DNA from: Bacteroidales bacterium
GTDB lineage: Bacteria; Bacteroidota; Bacteroidia; Bacteroidales; Muribaculaceae
DNA: 16,433 bases
Assembly: GCA_004557385.1 (NCBI GenBank)
Contig: SFEA01000045.1
Coordinates: 1 to 16,433 of the forward strand
Direction: 5' to 3'
Positions 7,533 to 14,351 of the stretch are shown one piece after another. Numbering within the stretch: position 1 is the stretch's first letter; each line of letters starts with the position of its first letter. A program made the position numbers and the translations under genes. The notes beneath the pieces were generated by a model, which had not been told where the DNA came from, did no database searches, and saw nothing but the letters and a program-made list of their open reading frames with translations.

Positions 7533-8471
7533 ATGAATGAATCAACAAACGAATACGACTACAAAGGTGTAGCACTCAACGGCATACTTATGCTCGTTGT
7601 CTTGCTTCTGCTCATGACGGCAAGCATTGCAGCAGCAATCTACAGCGGAATGATTGAAAGCGAAGTGCTCATTGCGCCATGCATCATCTTGTTTATAGCT
7701 ACGCTCATCTGCTTTGGCGGAATAGTGAAACTCGAGCCCAACGAAGTGGCTGCGATGGTGTTCTTTGGCAAATATCGCGGAACCTTGCGCACAAACGGCT
7801 ACTTTTGGGTGAACCCATTCATGGCAAAAAAGAAAATGACGCTGCGCGCACGCAACCTCGACGGCAAACCCATCAAGGTTAACGACAAAGAAGGCAACCC
7901 GATACTCATCGGACTCGTGGTGGTGTGGCGCCTGAAAGACACCTACAAAGCCCTATTCGACGTCGACCTACAAGAAAACGCAGCCACACAAAACGTCAAC
8001 TCGCGCATGAACGCCCTCGAGAATTTCGTGTCGATTCAGAGCGACGCAGCCCTGCGCCAAGTGGCAGGACGCTACGCCTACGACAACAATGAAGGCGACA
8101 CCGACACGAACGAAATCACCTTACGCTCGGGCGGCGACGAAATAAACGAGCAACTGGTTGACTGCCTCAACGAACGCCTCAGCATGGCAGGCATCGAAGT
8201 GATTGAAGCACGCATCAACAACCTCAACTACGCGCCCGAAATTGCCGCCGTGATGCTTCGCCGCCAGCAAGCATCAGCCGTGGTGTCGGCACGCGAAAAA
8301 ATTGTTGAAGGCGCAGTGACAATGGTGCGAATGGCACTCGACCGACTGCAAGACGAAAACATTGAACTCGACGAAGAAAAACGCGCCGCCATGGTGAGCA
8401 ACCTGCTTGTTGTGCTCTGCAGCGACGAAAGCGCAACCCCGGTGATTAACACCGGCACGCTGAACCACTAA
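7533..8471 (+). CDS. SPFH/band-7 domain membrane protein
   Basis: SPFH (stomatin/prohibitin/flotillin/HflK-C) proteins are membrane-anchored scaffolds that oligomerise in microdomains. The 312-residue product has two N-terminal hydrophobic segments (about residues 15-38 and 44-64). These are followed by the SPFH core, which starts with the LEPNEVAAMVFFGKYRGTLR region where the family has its 'p..e..vv..fGk' entry. A beta-rich stretch with VVVWRLKD follows. Then comes a helical part with VSIQSDAALRQVAGRYAYD and the conserved LNERLSMAGIEVIEARI...YAPEIAAVMLRRQQA region. Length is normal. It has its own promoter and is followed after 93 bases by an RHH gene; the two appear co-transcribed. The role in the cell is unknown. 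Confidence 0.85.
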   Translation: MNESTNEYDYKGVALNGILMLVVLLLLMTASIAAAIYSGMIESEVLIAPCIILFIATLICFGGIVKLEPNEVAAMVFFGKYRGTLRTNGYFWVNPFMAKKKMTLRARNLDGKPIKVNDKEGNPILIGLVVVWRLKDTYKALFDVDLQENAATQNVNSRMNALENFVSIQSDAALRQVAGRYAYDNNEGDTDTNEITLRSGGDEINEQLVDCLNERLSMAGIEVIEARINNLNYAPEIAAVMLRRQQASAVVSAREKIVEGAVTMVRMALDRLQDENIELDEEKRAAMVSNLLVVLCSDESATPVINTGTLNH

Positions 8472-8564
8472 TCACACCACAAAAAAAAAGAAACATACCC
8501 CTAACAAATATAATTAGTATTATCTCATCTATTTTATTATTAAAGTCTCGTTAAAGTAGTAATC

Positions 8565-8738
8565 ATGGCAGCCGACGACAAACAACCCAAGATGAAAAGC
8601 TTCGCGCTACGCATCGACGCAAAGACGATGAGCGCAATCGAAACATGGGCTGCCGATGAGTTCCGCTCGGTGAACGGACAACTGCAATGGATTATTGCGG
8701 ATGCACTGCGACGAAGCGGACGAATTAAAAAAAAGTAA
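8565..8738 (+). CDS. Small Arc-like ribbon-helix-helix protein (57 residues)
   Basis: A short gene with an ATG at 8565 and TAA at 8736-8738. The product begins with a polar stretch (MAADDKQPKM) followed by a beta-strand-like segment KSFALRID. It continues with helix SAIETWAADEF, the turn RSVNGQ, helix LQWIIADALRR, and a basic tail ending in KKK. Strand-helix-helix with 'RSVNGQL' between the helices is the Arc/MetJ-type ribbon-helix-helix layout. Its strand would contact DNA as a dimer. Codon use and GC match the SPFH gene, and the pairing with SPFH is, from memory, recurrent in Bacteroidetes. It may regulate the SPFH gene or act with it. Confidence 0.8.
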   Translation: MAADDKQPKMKSFALRIDAKTMSAIETWAADEFRSVNGQLQWIIADALRRSGRIKKK

Positions 8739-8930
8739 TATACAAACCCATATGAGTATATTTACTTCTCACACTTGTTAGCAACAGCACCAGTCCTCAT
8801 AATAGTAAAGCGTTGATAATCCCTCTGGTGCTTTGCAACAAGCGTTGAGTAACCCACAGGAAAGGCTGCGTAGCGATTACACAGCCTTTGCTTGTTTTTG
8901 TCATCATTTACGCCAACTCATCAGTAGAAC
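8739..8930. other. Convergent spacer with repeats at the boundary to the accessory region
   Basis: This 192-base spacer separates the rightward SPFH-RHH unit from the leftward accessory genes. Besides the terminator at 8861-8899 it carries GCACCAG (8787-8793) inverted against CTGGTGC (8825-8831), with flanking partial symmetry (GTTAGCAA / TTGCAAC). It also carries a 9-base direct repeat AAGCGTTGA (8808-8816 and 8840-8848). No gene, tRNA or integrase site consensus is evident. Composition and gene content change here. Confidence 0.45.
8861..8899 (+). terminator. Rho-independent terminator after the RHH gene
   Basis: AAAGGCTG (8861-8868) and CAGCCTTT (8882-8889) form a perfect 8-base stem with a 13-base loop. 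A T-rich tract GCTTGTTTTT follows. It fits termination of the rightward SPFH-RHH transcript. On the other strand only three Ts follow the stem, so it is weaker for the leftward genes. Confidence 0.65.
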
Positions 8931-9389
8931 TTATCTACTCATGCATTTCTCTATCAATCGTTTGCAACCGTTTTCAATGTGTTGAGCCACGCGCAGATAT
9001 ACTGCAGCAGTCTGATAATGCGGGTCTTCCACATTACCGTCTTCATCAAATGCTATTTTATTAAACAACACGATTCGGTTCCAATGGCTATAGTCCAACA
9101 CTCGCGTGATGGCATCGCGGTGACGCTCGTCGAACACAACGACTGCATCAGCTGCCATCAGTTTCTCACGTGTCATCGCCGTGGTCGTACCTGTCAATTC
9201 ATAGCCAAATTCCTTCGCCACATCCACCATTGCAGCATCACGAGGATTCTCTCCCCAGTCTAATGTACCAAGTGAGAACACTTCGATGTCGCCTATTCCT
9301 GCGTCTGCCAAGAGTTTCTTCGTCACACATTCTGCGAATGGTGACCGACAGGCATTGCCTGTGCATACAAAGCAAATCTTGTAGCTCAT
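8931..9389 (-). CDS. Low-molecular-weight protein-tyrosine phosphatase
   Basis: LMW-PTPs remove phosphate from phosphotyrosine on proteins, often on tyrosine autokinases of capsule systems or on host targets. The P-loop is at the N-terminus as usual: VC9-T-G-N-A-C-R15-S-P, i.e. CX5RS. The general-acid loop E-D122-P-H-Y is present at residues 121-125. At 152 residues it has the normal length. The core WGENPRDA region is similar to arsenate reductase/LMW-PTP proteins, but the CTGNACRSP loop with the ED-P loop favours a phosphatase. It is the last gene of the accessory leftward run and shares an ATGA overlap (9386-9389) with the phosphoesterase upstream, so the two are translationally coupled. 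No kinase or capsule gene is next to it, which is unusual. Confidence 0.9.
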   Translation of the reverse strand: MSYKICFVCTGNACRSPFAECVTKKLLADAGIGDIEVFSLGTLDWGENPRDAAMVDVAKEFGYELTGTTTAMTREKLMAADAVVVFDERHRDAITRVLDYSHWNRIVLFNKIAFDEDGNVEDPHYQTAAVYLRVAQHIENGCKRLIEKCMSR

Positions 9390-9979
9390 AGTTTCCGATT
9401 ATTTATGATTTCTTCAACTTGTCGGTATGATACCGGCGTAAAATTGTTGTTATCTACGCCAACGTCATATTGCCCGGGTTGCAGCACGGCAAGCCGATGC
9501 TTGTCGATGATGTTGTAGTTGTGCAGGTTGGAATGAATGTGTCCGAACAACTGCCATGTGCCGTGATTGTCACCGCTGTAGGAAAGGAACGGGAAATGGT
9601 TGAGGTAAATCTTCTGGCCATTCACATTAAGGCGCATCTGAAAGGCTACAGCCTCGAAGCGTTCCGCCACTTCTTCGCTGACATGTCCGGCATCGTGGTT
9701 CCCCAACACGAGGTATATTCTTCCTTTCAGTCGGTCGAGTATGTGGTTCCACTTGTCCGGTTTTCCGAAGCAGAAGTCGCCAAGATGGAATACGATGCCG
9801 TCGCGGTGCACCACCGAGTTCCAGCGGGCTATCAACTCGTCGTTCATCTCCTCCACGCTGGCAAAAGGACGCTGACTGTATTCCACAATCTTATCGTGAA
9901 AGAAATGGGTGTCGGAGGTGAACCATATCTTGTTCGGAGACAGCCCACTCATCAATTCCACTTGTTCAAACATCTTCAT
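9386..9979 (-). CDS. Calcineurin-like metallophosphoesterase
   Basis: This is a metal-dependent phosphoesterase of the calcineurin superfamily. From ATG 9979 (197 residues) all metal-binding motifs are present in order: S-D23-T-H25, H-L-G-D68-F, G-N94-H95-D, N-H128-F-P and G-H147-I-H149-S-N. It resembles the short cytosolic proteins of phage and accessory regions rather than secreted nucleotidases, as no signal peptide is seen. An upstream TTG (9991) would overlap the PTP gene by 11 bases. The ATG at 9979 starts one base after the PTP stop and is preferred. Its stop overlaps the LMW-PTP start by four bases. The substrate (nucleotide, RNA phosphate or phosphoprotein) is not evident. Confidence 0.9.
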   Translation of the reverse strand: MKMFEQVELMSGLSPNKIWFTSDTHFFHDKIVEYSQRPFASVEEMNDELIARWNSVVHRDGIVFHLGDFCFGKPDKWNHILDRLKGRIYLVLGNHDAGHVSEEVAERFEAVAFQMRLNVNGQKIYLNHFPFLSYSGDNHGTWQLFGHIHSNLHNYNIIDKHRLAVLQPGQYDVGVDNNNFTPVSYRQVEEIINNRKL

Positions 9980-9980
9980 A

Positions 9981-10913
9981 TCAATTTTCAAAATTACGGT
10001 TTACATCAAATAAATGCTTCTTTCGTCTTTGAAACTCTGCCTCATAGTCGGCGGGCAACCCCAGCATGGCAAGCTCGTCGGGAGTGATTGCCTTGATGAT
10101 GCTGTTGAGTCTTGCGGCAATGTCATCGCAGCGGAACTGCTTCTTCTCCACATAGCGATGCCCTCTCATCTCCGGCACCTCTTCAAACGGCACGGAAGGG
10201 TGCATCACATAGTAAAGTGCGATAGCAATGTCCGTGCGGTGTCTGCCCATAGCACAGGCTATATAGAATCCACCATTGTCCATCAAGTCAAAAAGCAGCG
10301 GAAGCGAGGCAATAATCTGATGTACGTCCGTGTTCTTGCTATCGATTGGCAGACTGTGGTATTCAAGTCCTGCCTCTGCCACATTACGGTCGTAGCGGTC
10401 GGTATGGTCAGCCGTGCGGAGGTCAATGATGACCTTTACACCTGCGTCACGCACCTTTGCCAAAAGCCAGTTGCTGCCACGTCCCGACATAGTCCTGCCT
10501 CTCACTCCTTTGTCATACACGGGGGCAAGGTCAACAATGGGGTATTGCGTCAATGCCTCATACAAAGCATTGGGCTTATTGACAAATGAAAGCTTGTTCG
10601 CGTCAAGTTTGTTCTCTTGAACAACCTTGTTTTGGGCATTCTTTCCCACATGCCATCCGTCGCACCACGCACATTTATAGACCGAGAAATGCACACCATG
10701 CTTTTCGCTCATTGCCTTGGCTGCCTTCAAGGCAACGGTTTTCGTAGGGTACGCCATCTTTTGCTTGCCGCTTCCGCGTGCCGTATGGCTGTATCGGCTG
10801 AAAATGCCAAAGGCGTTGTGCGTCACGAAGATGTTTATCCAAGCACCTTCGCGAGTCAACTGGTCATATATGGCTAAAAACAGATTCTTGATCTTCATCT
10901 CATTAATCCTCAT
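9981..10913 (-). CDS. Zn-knuckle plus tyrosine/dual-specificity phosphatase fusion
   Basis: The 310-residue product joins two parts. The N-terminal ~100 residues include K-C81-A-W-C84-D-G-W-H88-V-G-K. This resembles the 'Y-x-C-x-x-C-x-x-W-H' half-zinc knuckle found in small phage and plasmid proteins. The C-terminal part is a PTP/DSP-type phosphatase. It has VIIDLRTADH near residue 161, LEYHSLPIDS (183-192) and the P-loop YIAC220-A-M-G-R-H-R226-T-D, which is the CX5RT signature. The His usually before the catalytic Cys is replaced by Ala. The start ATG overlaps the upstream gene's stop by four bases (10910-10913), indicating translational coupling; a second ATG six codons in is possible. The Zn part could target the phosphatase to RNA or protein. 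I know of no characterised homolog. Confidence 0.78.
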   Translation of the reverse strand: MRINEMKIKNLFLAIYDQLTREGAWINIFVTHNAFGIFSRYSHTARGSGKQKMAYPTKTVALKAAKAMSEKHGVHFSVYKCAWCDGWHVGKNAQNKVVQENKLDANKLSFVNKPNALYEALTQYPIVDLAPVYDKGVRGRTMSGRGSNWLLAKVRDAGVKVIIDLRTADHTDRYDRNVAEAGLEYHSLPIDSKNTDVHQIIASLPLLFDLMDNGGFYIACAMGRHRTDIAIALYYVMHPSVPFEEVPEMRGHRYVEKKQFRCDDIAARLNSIIKAITPDELAMLGLPADYEAEFQRRKKHLFDVNRNFEN

Positions 10914-11458
10914 AAATAGTAGAAATTCTTGTAATTAAAAGTGGTCAAGGGTGAGTGGACATCATCCATTGCCAACATCCGTTCGGGTATCTCGCTCGGG
11001 GGTATGCCTTCATTAAGCAATGTTCTCAGCCTACGGGCTAACTTCACATTCTCGCGGTCTAATTCCTCCTGTGTAGTTTCCACCTGATATAATAGAGCCT
11101 CGTTTAGTTCAGAAACTATCATCCCCGAAAACAAACCATGCAAACCTTCGGCACGGGCAAACCGGTCGGCATTGCACCACACAGCCACAATGTTGCCGCC
11201 ATGCTTGCGCAGATGATAAGCGTGGGAATGGCCCACGATGACCTTGTCAAACTCATCCTTGCTGTCATCCTCACGAAAGAAAAGTCCTTTGTCTGAGCCA
11301 TGCCCCAGCAGCATGATGCGCTCCTGCGTGGAAACATGGTGCAATAGATGCCCAATTTCCTTTGTCGAACGGCAGTCGGCAACGACTTGTGCTTCCAGCC
11401 CATCATATAGGGCTGAAAGCATCGCCGTGGTTTTGTCTTTTGGGTGTATCACTAACAT
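10910..11458 (-). CDS. Uncharacterised protein with a clan-CD-like His-Gly...Cys pattern
   Basis: I do not recognise this 182-residue protein by name. Two hydrophobic strands end in candidate catalytic residues: IMLLGH53-G54 and IVAVWC95-NAD. A hydrophobic block then HG, followed about 40 residues later by a hydrophobic block then Cys, is the signature of clan CD cysteine peptidases (caspase, CHAT, clostripain, separase). The spacing suits that fold, and the Cys is followed by Asn-Ala-Asp, then GLHGLFSGMIVSE. An N-terminal alpha/beta segment (residues 1-48) and a charged helix (128-150) complete it. Its stop overlaps the PTP gene start by ATGA, and it lies 35 bases after the archaemetzincin. 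A Rossmann-like non-enzymatic protein is the alternative. Confidence 0.6.
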   Translation of the reverse strand: MLVIHPKDKTTAMLSALYDGLEAQVVADCRSTKEIGHLLHHVSTQERIMLLGHGSDKGLFFREDDSKDEFDKVIVGHSHAYHLRKHGGNIVAVWCNADRFARAEGLHGLFSGMIVSELNEALLYQVETTQEELDRENVKLARRLRTLLNEGIPPSEIPERMLAMDDVHSPLTTFNYKNFYYL

Positions 11459-11493
11459 AGCTGTTCTACATATTTTTTATCCTGCAAATGTTA

Positions 11494-12126
11494 TTATAGC
11501 TTCCAGTGCTTAGATTCCATGTGCTTTTTACATTTGTCGCAGAATACGTTTGTTTTGCTGAAAGGATTGCCGCCTTTAGCATCCTGCATCATACAGTCCA
11601 TATCTGGACAATGCCGCAAACCTTGGGCATGACCTAATTCATGGAGCATTACGCTAAACAACTGCCCATAGCCATGAGGACGATAGGACGAGAATACCGC
11701 CACACCTGTCCCTATACCGCTGGCAAGTCCCATAATTCCACTATGGTCACGTCCTCTGAAATTATCAAGTCCGATATCCGCCTGCGTAAGTCCGATGACA
11801 ATAGTTGAATCGGACTTATATCGCCTGAGCACCTTGTTCAAAAGGTCTGCCCTATATCGTCTGTGGTCATTTCTTTTAGTCGTAAGAGCAGAGTCGGGCA
11901 ACTGGAGATTGCCTACCATCCTGCATTTGGGATAATGTGCTCTTAGCGAATCCATCATGGCACTCTGCAAACCCTCATTTACATCTCCAAACGTATATAC
12001 ACAAACCGTAGGCACAATCGATTTCTGCTCTGTTGTTGACGGAGATGCAGGGATACTTTTCTTGCAACTCCCCATTAGCAGGAATAGCGCACACAGCAAT
12101 ATGGCTTCAAATATTCTATTGTTCAT
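11494..12126 (-). CDS. Archaemetzincin-family zinc metalloprotease, lipoprotein
   Basis: Archaemetzincins are zinc peptidases with the motif HExxHxxGxxHCxxxxCxM and a later CxxC. From ATG 12126 (210 residues) the product shows H162-E-L-G-H166-A-Q-G-L-R-H172-C173, then C178-M-M and F-C196-D-K-C199. These give both the three-His catalytic site and the Cys cluster for the structural zinc. The spacing from CxM to CxxC is slightly shorter than usual (15 rather than 17). The N-terminus has a short basic stretch, a hydrophobic core and a lipobox LMGSC (C21), so it should be an envelope lipoprotein, whereas most described archaemetzincins lack a signal. The ATG at 12126 is preferred over 12138 because it overlaps the upstream small ORF stop (ATGA). 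Substrate unknown. Confidence 0.85.
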   Translation of the reverse strand: MNNRIFEAILLCALFLLMGSCKKSIPASPSTTEQKSIVPTVCVYTFGDVNEGLQSAMMDSLRAHYPKCRMVGNLQLPDSALTTKRNDHRRYRADLLNKVLRRYKSDSTIVIGLTQADIGLDNFRGRDHSGIMGLASGIGTGVAVFSSYRPHGYGQLFSVMLHELGHAQGLRHCPDMDCMMQDAKGGNPFSKTNVFCDKCKKHMESKHWKL

Positions 12127-12251
12127 TTTTCGACACATCTATAAATAAGCGAGACAAGAACGTCCTCTATTACCTTGTCATCCATACGGTGCTCGCCACT
12201 GAAATGAACGACTTGGTTGTAATACTGCAGGAACAATACTCCGGGAAACAC
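12123..12251 (-). CDS. Possible small protein of 42 residues (GTG start), coupled to the archaemetzincin
   Basis: The 147-base gap between the FGE-like gene and the archaemetzincin contains an open frame ending in TGA at 12123-12125. That stop overlaps the archaemetzincin ATG as ATGA, the same coupling seen between three other gene pairs here. The frame is open back to a stop next to a GTG at 12249-12251, the only plausible start. The product has a hydrophobic N-terminus (VFPGVLFLQYY) and a charged C-terminal helix (DDKVIEDVLVSLIYR), which looks protein-like. It could equally be the tail of a gene whose 5' part was lost. I do not recognise it. Confidence 0.4.
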   Translation of the reverse strand: MFPGVLFLQYYNQVVHFSGEHRMDDKVIEDVLVSLIYRCVEK

Positions 12252-12273
12252 ATTTTATTCCTTATATTGAGGC

Positions 12274-13059
12274 CTATTCATATTGAAGCGGTGACTCCGG
12301 GTACCATACCAGTCTTAAGCCTGTTGATGCCACTTGTATGTCTGCATGATAAAAGTCGCTTGCATCTATCTTACAGTTTTCTTTTTCTGTCTCATAACTG
12401 CCACCCATGACAAAGAAAAACGGGTCGGGGCCGCTAATTGTCCATTCCGACACATTGCCAACCATGTCATACACGCCAAGCGCATTTGGCTTCGTCTGCT
12501 TGACAGGATGCGAGATGCTATCTGAATTCTCTTTATACCAACTCGCCTTATCGTCGTAATACGACGTGCCGGCATCCTTGCCGCCAAGATGAGCAGCATA
12601 TAGCCACTCAGGATAGGACTGGATATAAAACTTGATTCCCGAAACAGAATCCAGCTTATGCACAAAGTCGGCGCAATCCAGCAAACTGACATTCTCAACA
12701 GGGCAAAGCAAACTATCCTTATGAACTGAAGGATTATCACCCATTATCGCCACCCACAGCTCTTGAGTAACTTCGGTTTCGCCAATATAGAAATCATCTA
12801 ACTCAATGGTTTTCCTAAGCTTCTTGCAGTTAATCTTGCCGCCCTTAACGCCAATCATTTTTATCGCAACGCCATTCACCGTGAATGTGGTGTCGGCAGG
12901 GTTTTCTCTGCTGTCGTCCGGAAAAATCGTTGTTTCCTCAAATGGCGGATAAACCACATCGTACAGGTAGTCTTTAAAAAGAAATCCACCAATGATACTC
13001 ACTATGACAAGGGTGATTGCGACAGCCACCCAAGCTGTTGTTTTGTTTTTCAGTTTCAT
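12274..13059 (-). CDS. Membrane-anchored FGE/SUMF1-like domain protein
   Basis: The 261-residue product has an N-terminal membrane anchor (residues 9-28) and then a formylglycine-generating-enzyme (FGE/SUMF1) fold domain. The family's landmarks are visible: DFYIGETEVTQELW, a MGDNPS segment, PVENVSLLDCADF, EWLYAAHLGG, NALGVYDMVGNVSEW and a C-terminal MGGSYE...GLRLVW stretch. In true FGEs the segment after GGS carries two catalytic Cys; here only one Cys follows, so sulfatase activation is unlikely. Such proteins often act as binding modules in signalling or conflict proteins. It starts 5 bases after the PP2C stop, so the two are co-transcribed and may work together. No sulfatase is in the window. 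Confidence 0.85.
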   Translation of the reverse strand: MKLKNKTTAWVAVAITLVIVSIIGGFLFKDYLYDVVYPPFEETTIFPDDSRENPADTTFTVNGVAIKMIGVKGGKINCKKLRKTIELDDFYIGETEVTQELWVAIMGDNPSVHKDSLLCPVENVSLLDCADFVHKLDSVSGIKFYIQSYPEWLYAAHLGGKDAGTSYYDDKASWYKENSDSISHPVKQTKPNALGVYDMVGNVSEWTISGPDPFFFVMGGSYETEKENCKIDASDFYHADIQVASTGLRLVWYPESPLQYE

Positions 13060-13064
13060 TTCTG

Positions 13065-13748
13065 TTATTTAATTTCAATCAATACTGCCGTATAGTTGTC
13101 GTCGCCGTTCTTGTAGCAGAGAAAGTCATAGACATCAAGGATGTCGGCAAGCGGCTTATCATCCATCATTCGTTCCTTCAAGATTTCGGGAGGCATGCTC
13201 TTGTACAAGCCATCAGAGCAAAGCAAGATTCTGTCGCCTGCCTTCAACCGAAACTGCACTATGTCCGGCAAGGCCACTTCGGGCTGGTAGGAGAAAAAGC
13301 AGCGGTCAACAACTTCCCAACCGAAGTCCAAGCGCACATGGTCCTTCGTTTGGTAGAACAAGCCCTCATCAGTACGCTGCAAATAGCATCGGCTGTCACC
13401 CACATGGGCAATGGTCACGGTGTCGCCCTCAACGCTTGCCATCACCATCGTAGTCCCCATTTCGCAATGGCTAAACGAGTCGGCTTTCTTGTCAAGTGCC
13501 ATCATAGCATCGGCACAGGCATTCTTCACCTTCTCCTCACTGTCAGGTTCATTTGTGTGTTCCTTCCAGTAGTCCACAATGGCATTTGAAACCGTCTCGC
13601 TTGCCACTTCTCCCATGGCATGGCCGCCCATGCCATCGCACACCACCGCCAACCAACGGTTGCCGTACTCACCATCCACAACACGGAAAGCATCCTCATT
13701 GTTCCTCCGCTTCCCCGTCTCACTAATTGCCGCGTAATTTATCTTCAT
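13065..13748 (-). CDS. PP2C-family serine/threonine phosphatase
   Basis: This is a metal-dependent Ser/Thr protein phosphatase of the PPM/PP2C family. The 227-residue catalytic domain is free-standing and complete. It carries R-N-N-E-D (residues 15-19), CD38-G-M-G-G-H, MGTTMV (97-102), HVGD118-SR, CSD179-G-LYK and G-D-D-N-Y (215-219), so all metal-binding Asp residues are in place. The length is typical of stand-alone bacterial enzymes that pair with Hanks-type kinases. No kinase lies in the window, although one may precede the right edge. It starts a likely sub-operon with the FGE-like gene; the RyR terminator is upstream of it (13868-13911). I saw no clear promoter in its 276-base upstream gap. 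Confidence 0.94.
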   Translation of the reverse strand: MKINYAAISETGKRRNNEDAFRVVDGEYGNRWLAVVCDGMGGHAMGEVASETVSNAIVDYWKEHTNEPDSEEKVKNACADAMMALDKKADSFSHCEMGTTMVMASVEGDTVTIAHVGDSRCYLQRTDEGLFYQTKDHVRLDFGWEVVDRCFFSYQPEVALPDIVQFRLKAGDRILLCSDGLYKSMPPEILKERMMDDKPLADILDVYDFLCYKNGDDNYTAVLIEIK

Positions 13749-13867
13749 ACTCGTGTTTTTATAAAGTTATATGAACATCTGGTTTATTTTCACTATTATG
13801 TAATTCTTGTCGTTTATTGGTGGAAAGATACCAATTTCCTTCAACAATCTATCACCATAAAACACAA

Positions 13868-13911
13868 AAAATGCAAGATTTCGTTTCTATGCCAACAAAA
13901 CCCTGCATCTT
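13868..13911 (-). terminator. Rho-independent terminator downstream of the RyR gene
   Basis: On the minus strand AAGATGCAGG (13902-13911) pairs with CTTGCATTTT (13868-13877). The 10-base stem includes two G-T wobbles, the loop is 24 bases, and a T-rich tract follows. It lies about 110 bases after the RyR stop and before the PP2C gene, so it would separate the two transcripts. Confidence 0.55.
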
Positions 13912-14024
13912 TTTCAGTTTCACCTCCATTTATGAAGGTAATAATTCTATACCTTTCTATAATATTTCAGCCAACATCCCAGAGATTATGGCAACAAACA
14001 TCATAGTCACAAAGCCGCGCTTCA

Positions 14025-14318
14025 TCATTCCTTCACAATCTTGAATCCGAGTTTCATAATTAGCTTAAGCGTTTCCTGCGAGGTGTTGCGGTCATACTCC
14101 TTTTCCGTCTCAGTCAGGTCTTCGTATGGCACAAGGCATGGATGGTGCTTCTTGGCATCATCACGTTCCTCTCCATACGTCCAACCTTCTTTCATGCGGC
14201 CTTCCGACCACACCTCATGCACATTTTTAGCGATTTCCTCTGCCAAGTCATTCAACTCTTTTGGCAGCACCACGCCCGTCGTATCGATAGGCTGCGGAAT
14301 GTAGTTGTTCTTGTTCAT
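14025..14318 (-). CDS. Stand-alone RyR domain protein
   Basis: The 97-residue product is nearly all one RyR domain, named after the ryanodine receptor. In bacteria and phages RyR domains are thought to bind small ligands, and comparative genomics places them in nucleotide-centred conflict and signalling loci. The motif order fits: YIPQPIDTTGV-LP near the start, then AEEIAKNVHEVW, GWTYGEERDD, HHPCLVPYEDLTE and KEYDRNTSQETLK-I toward the end. It has a promoter of its own at 14352-14383 and a terminator downstream, so it can be expressed independently of its neighbours. There is no signal peptide, so it is cytosolic. A link to TIR- or kinase-containing systems is inference. Confidence 0.88.
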   Translation of the reverse strand: MNKNNYIPQPIDTTGVVLPKELNDLAEEIAKNVHEVWSEGRMKEGWTYGEERDDAKKHHPCLVPYEDLTETEKEYDRNTSQETLKLIMKLGFKIVKE

Positions 14319-14351
14319 TGTTTCCCTTTTTAAGTTCCTCTATAATGAGAA

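Noticed and set aside
10014..10589. A 191-codon plus-strand frame opposite the PTP gene
   Set aside because: Antisense to a gene with a clear CX5RT motif; no domain is seen.
13749..13860. Promoter-like TAACTTTA and TATCTTTC boxes before the PP2C gene
   Set aside because: Neither has a TTTG or TTG at the right distance upstream; they are likely chance AT-rich matches.
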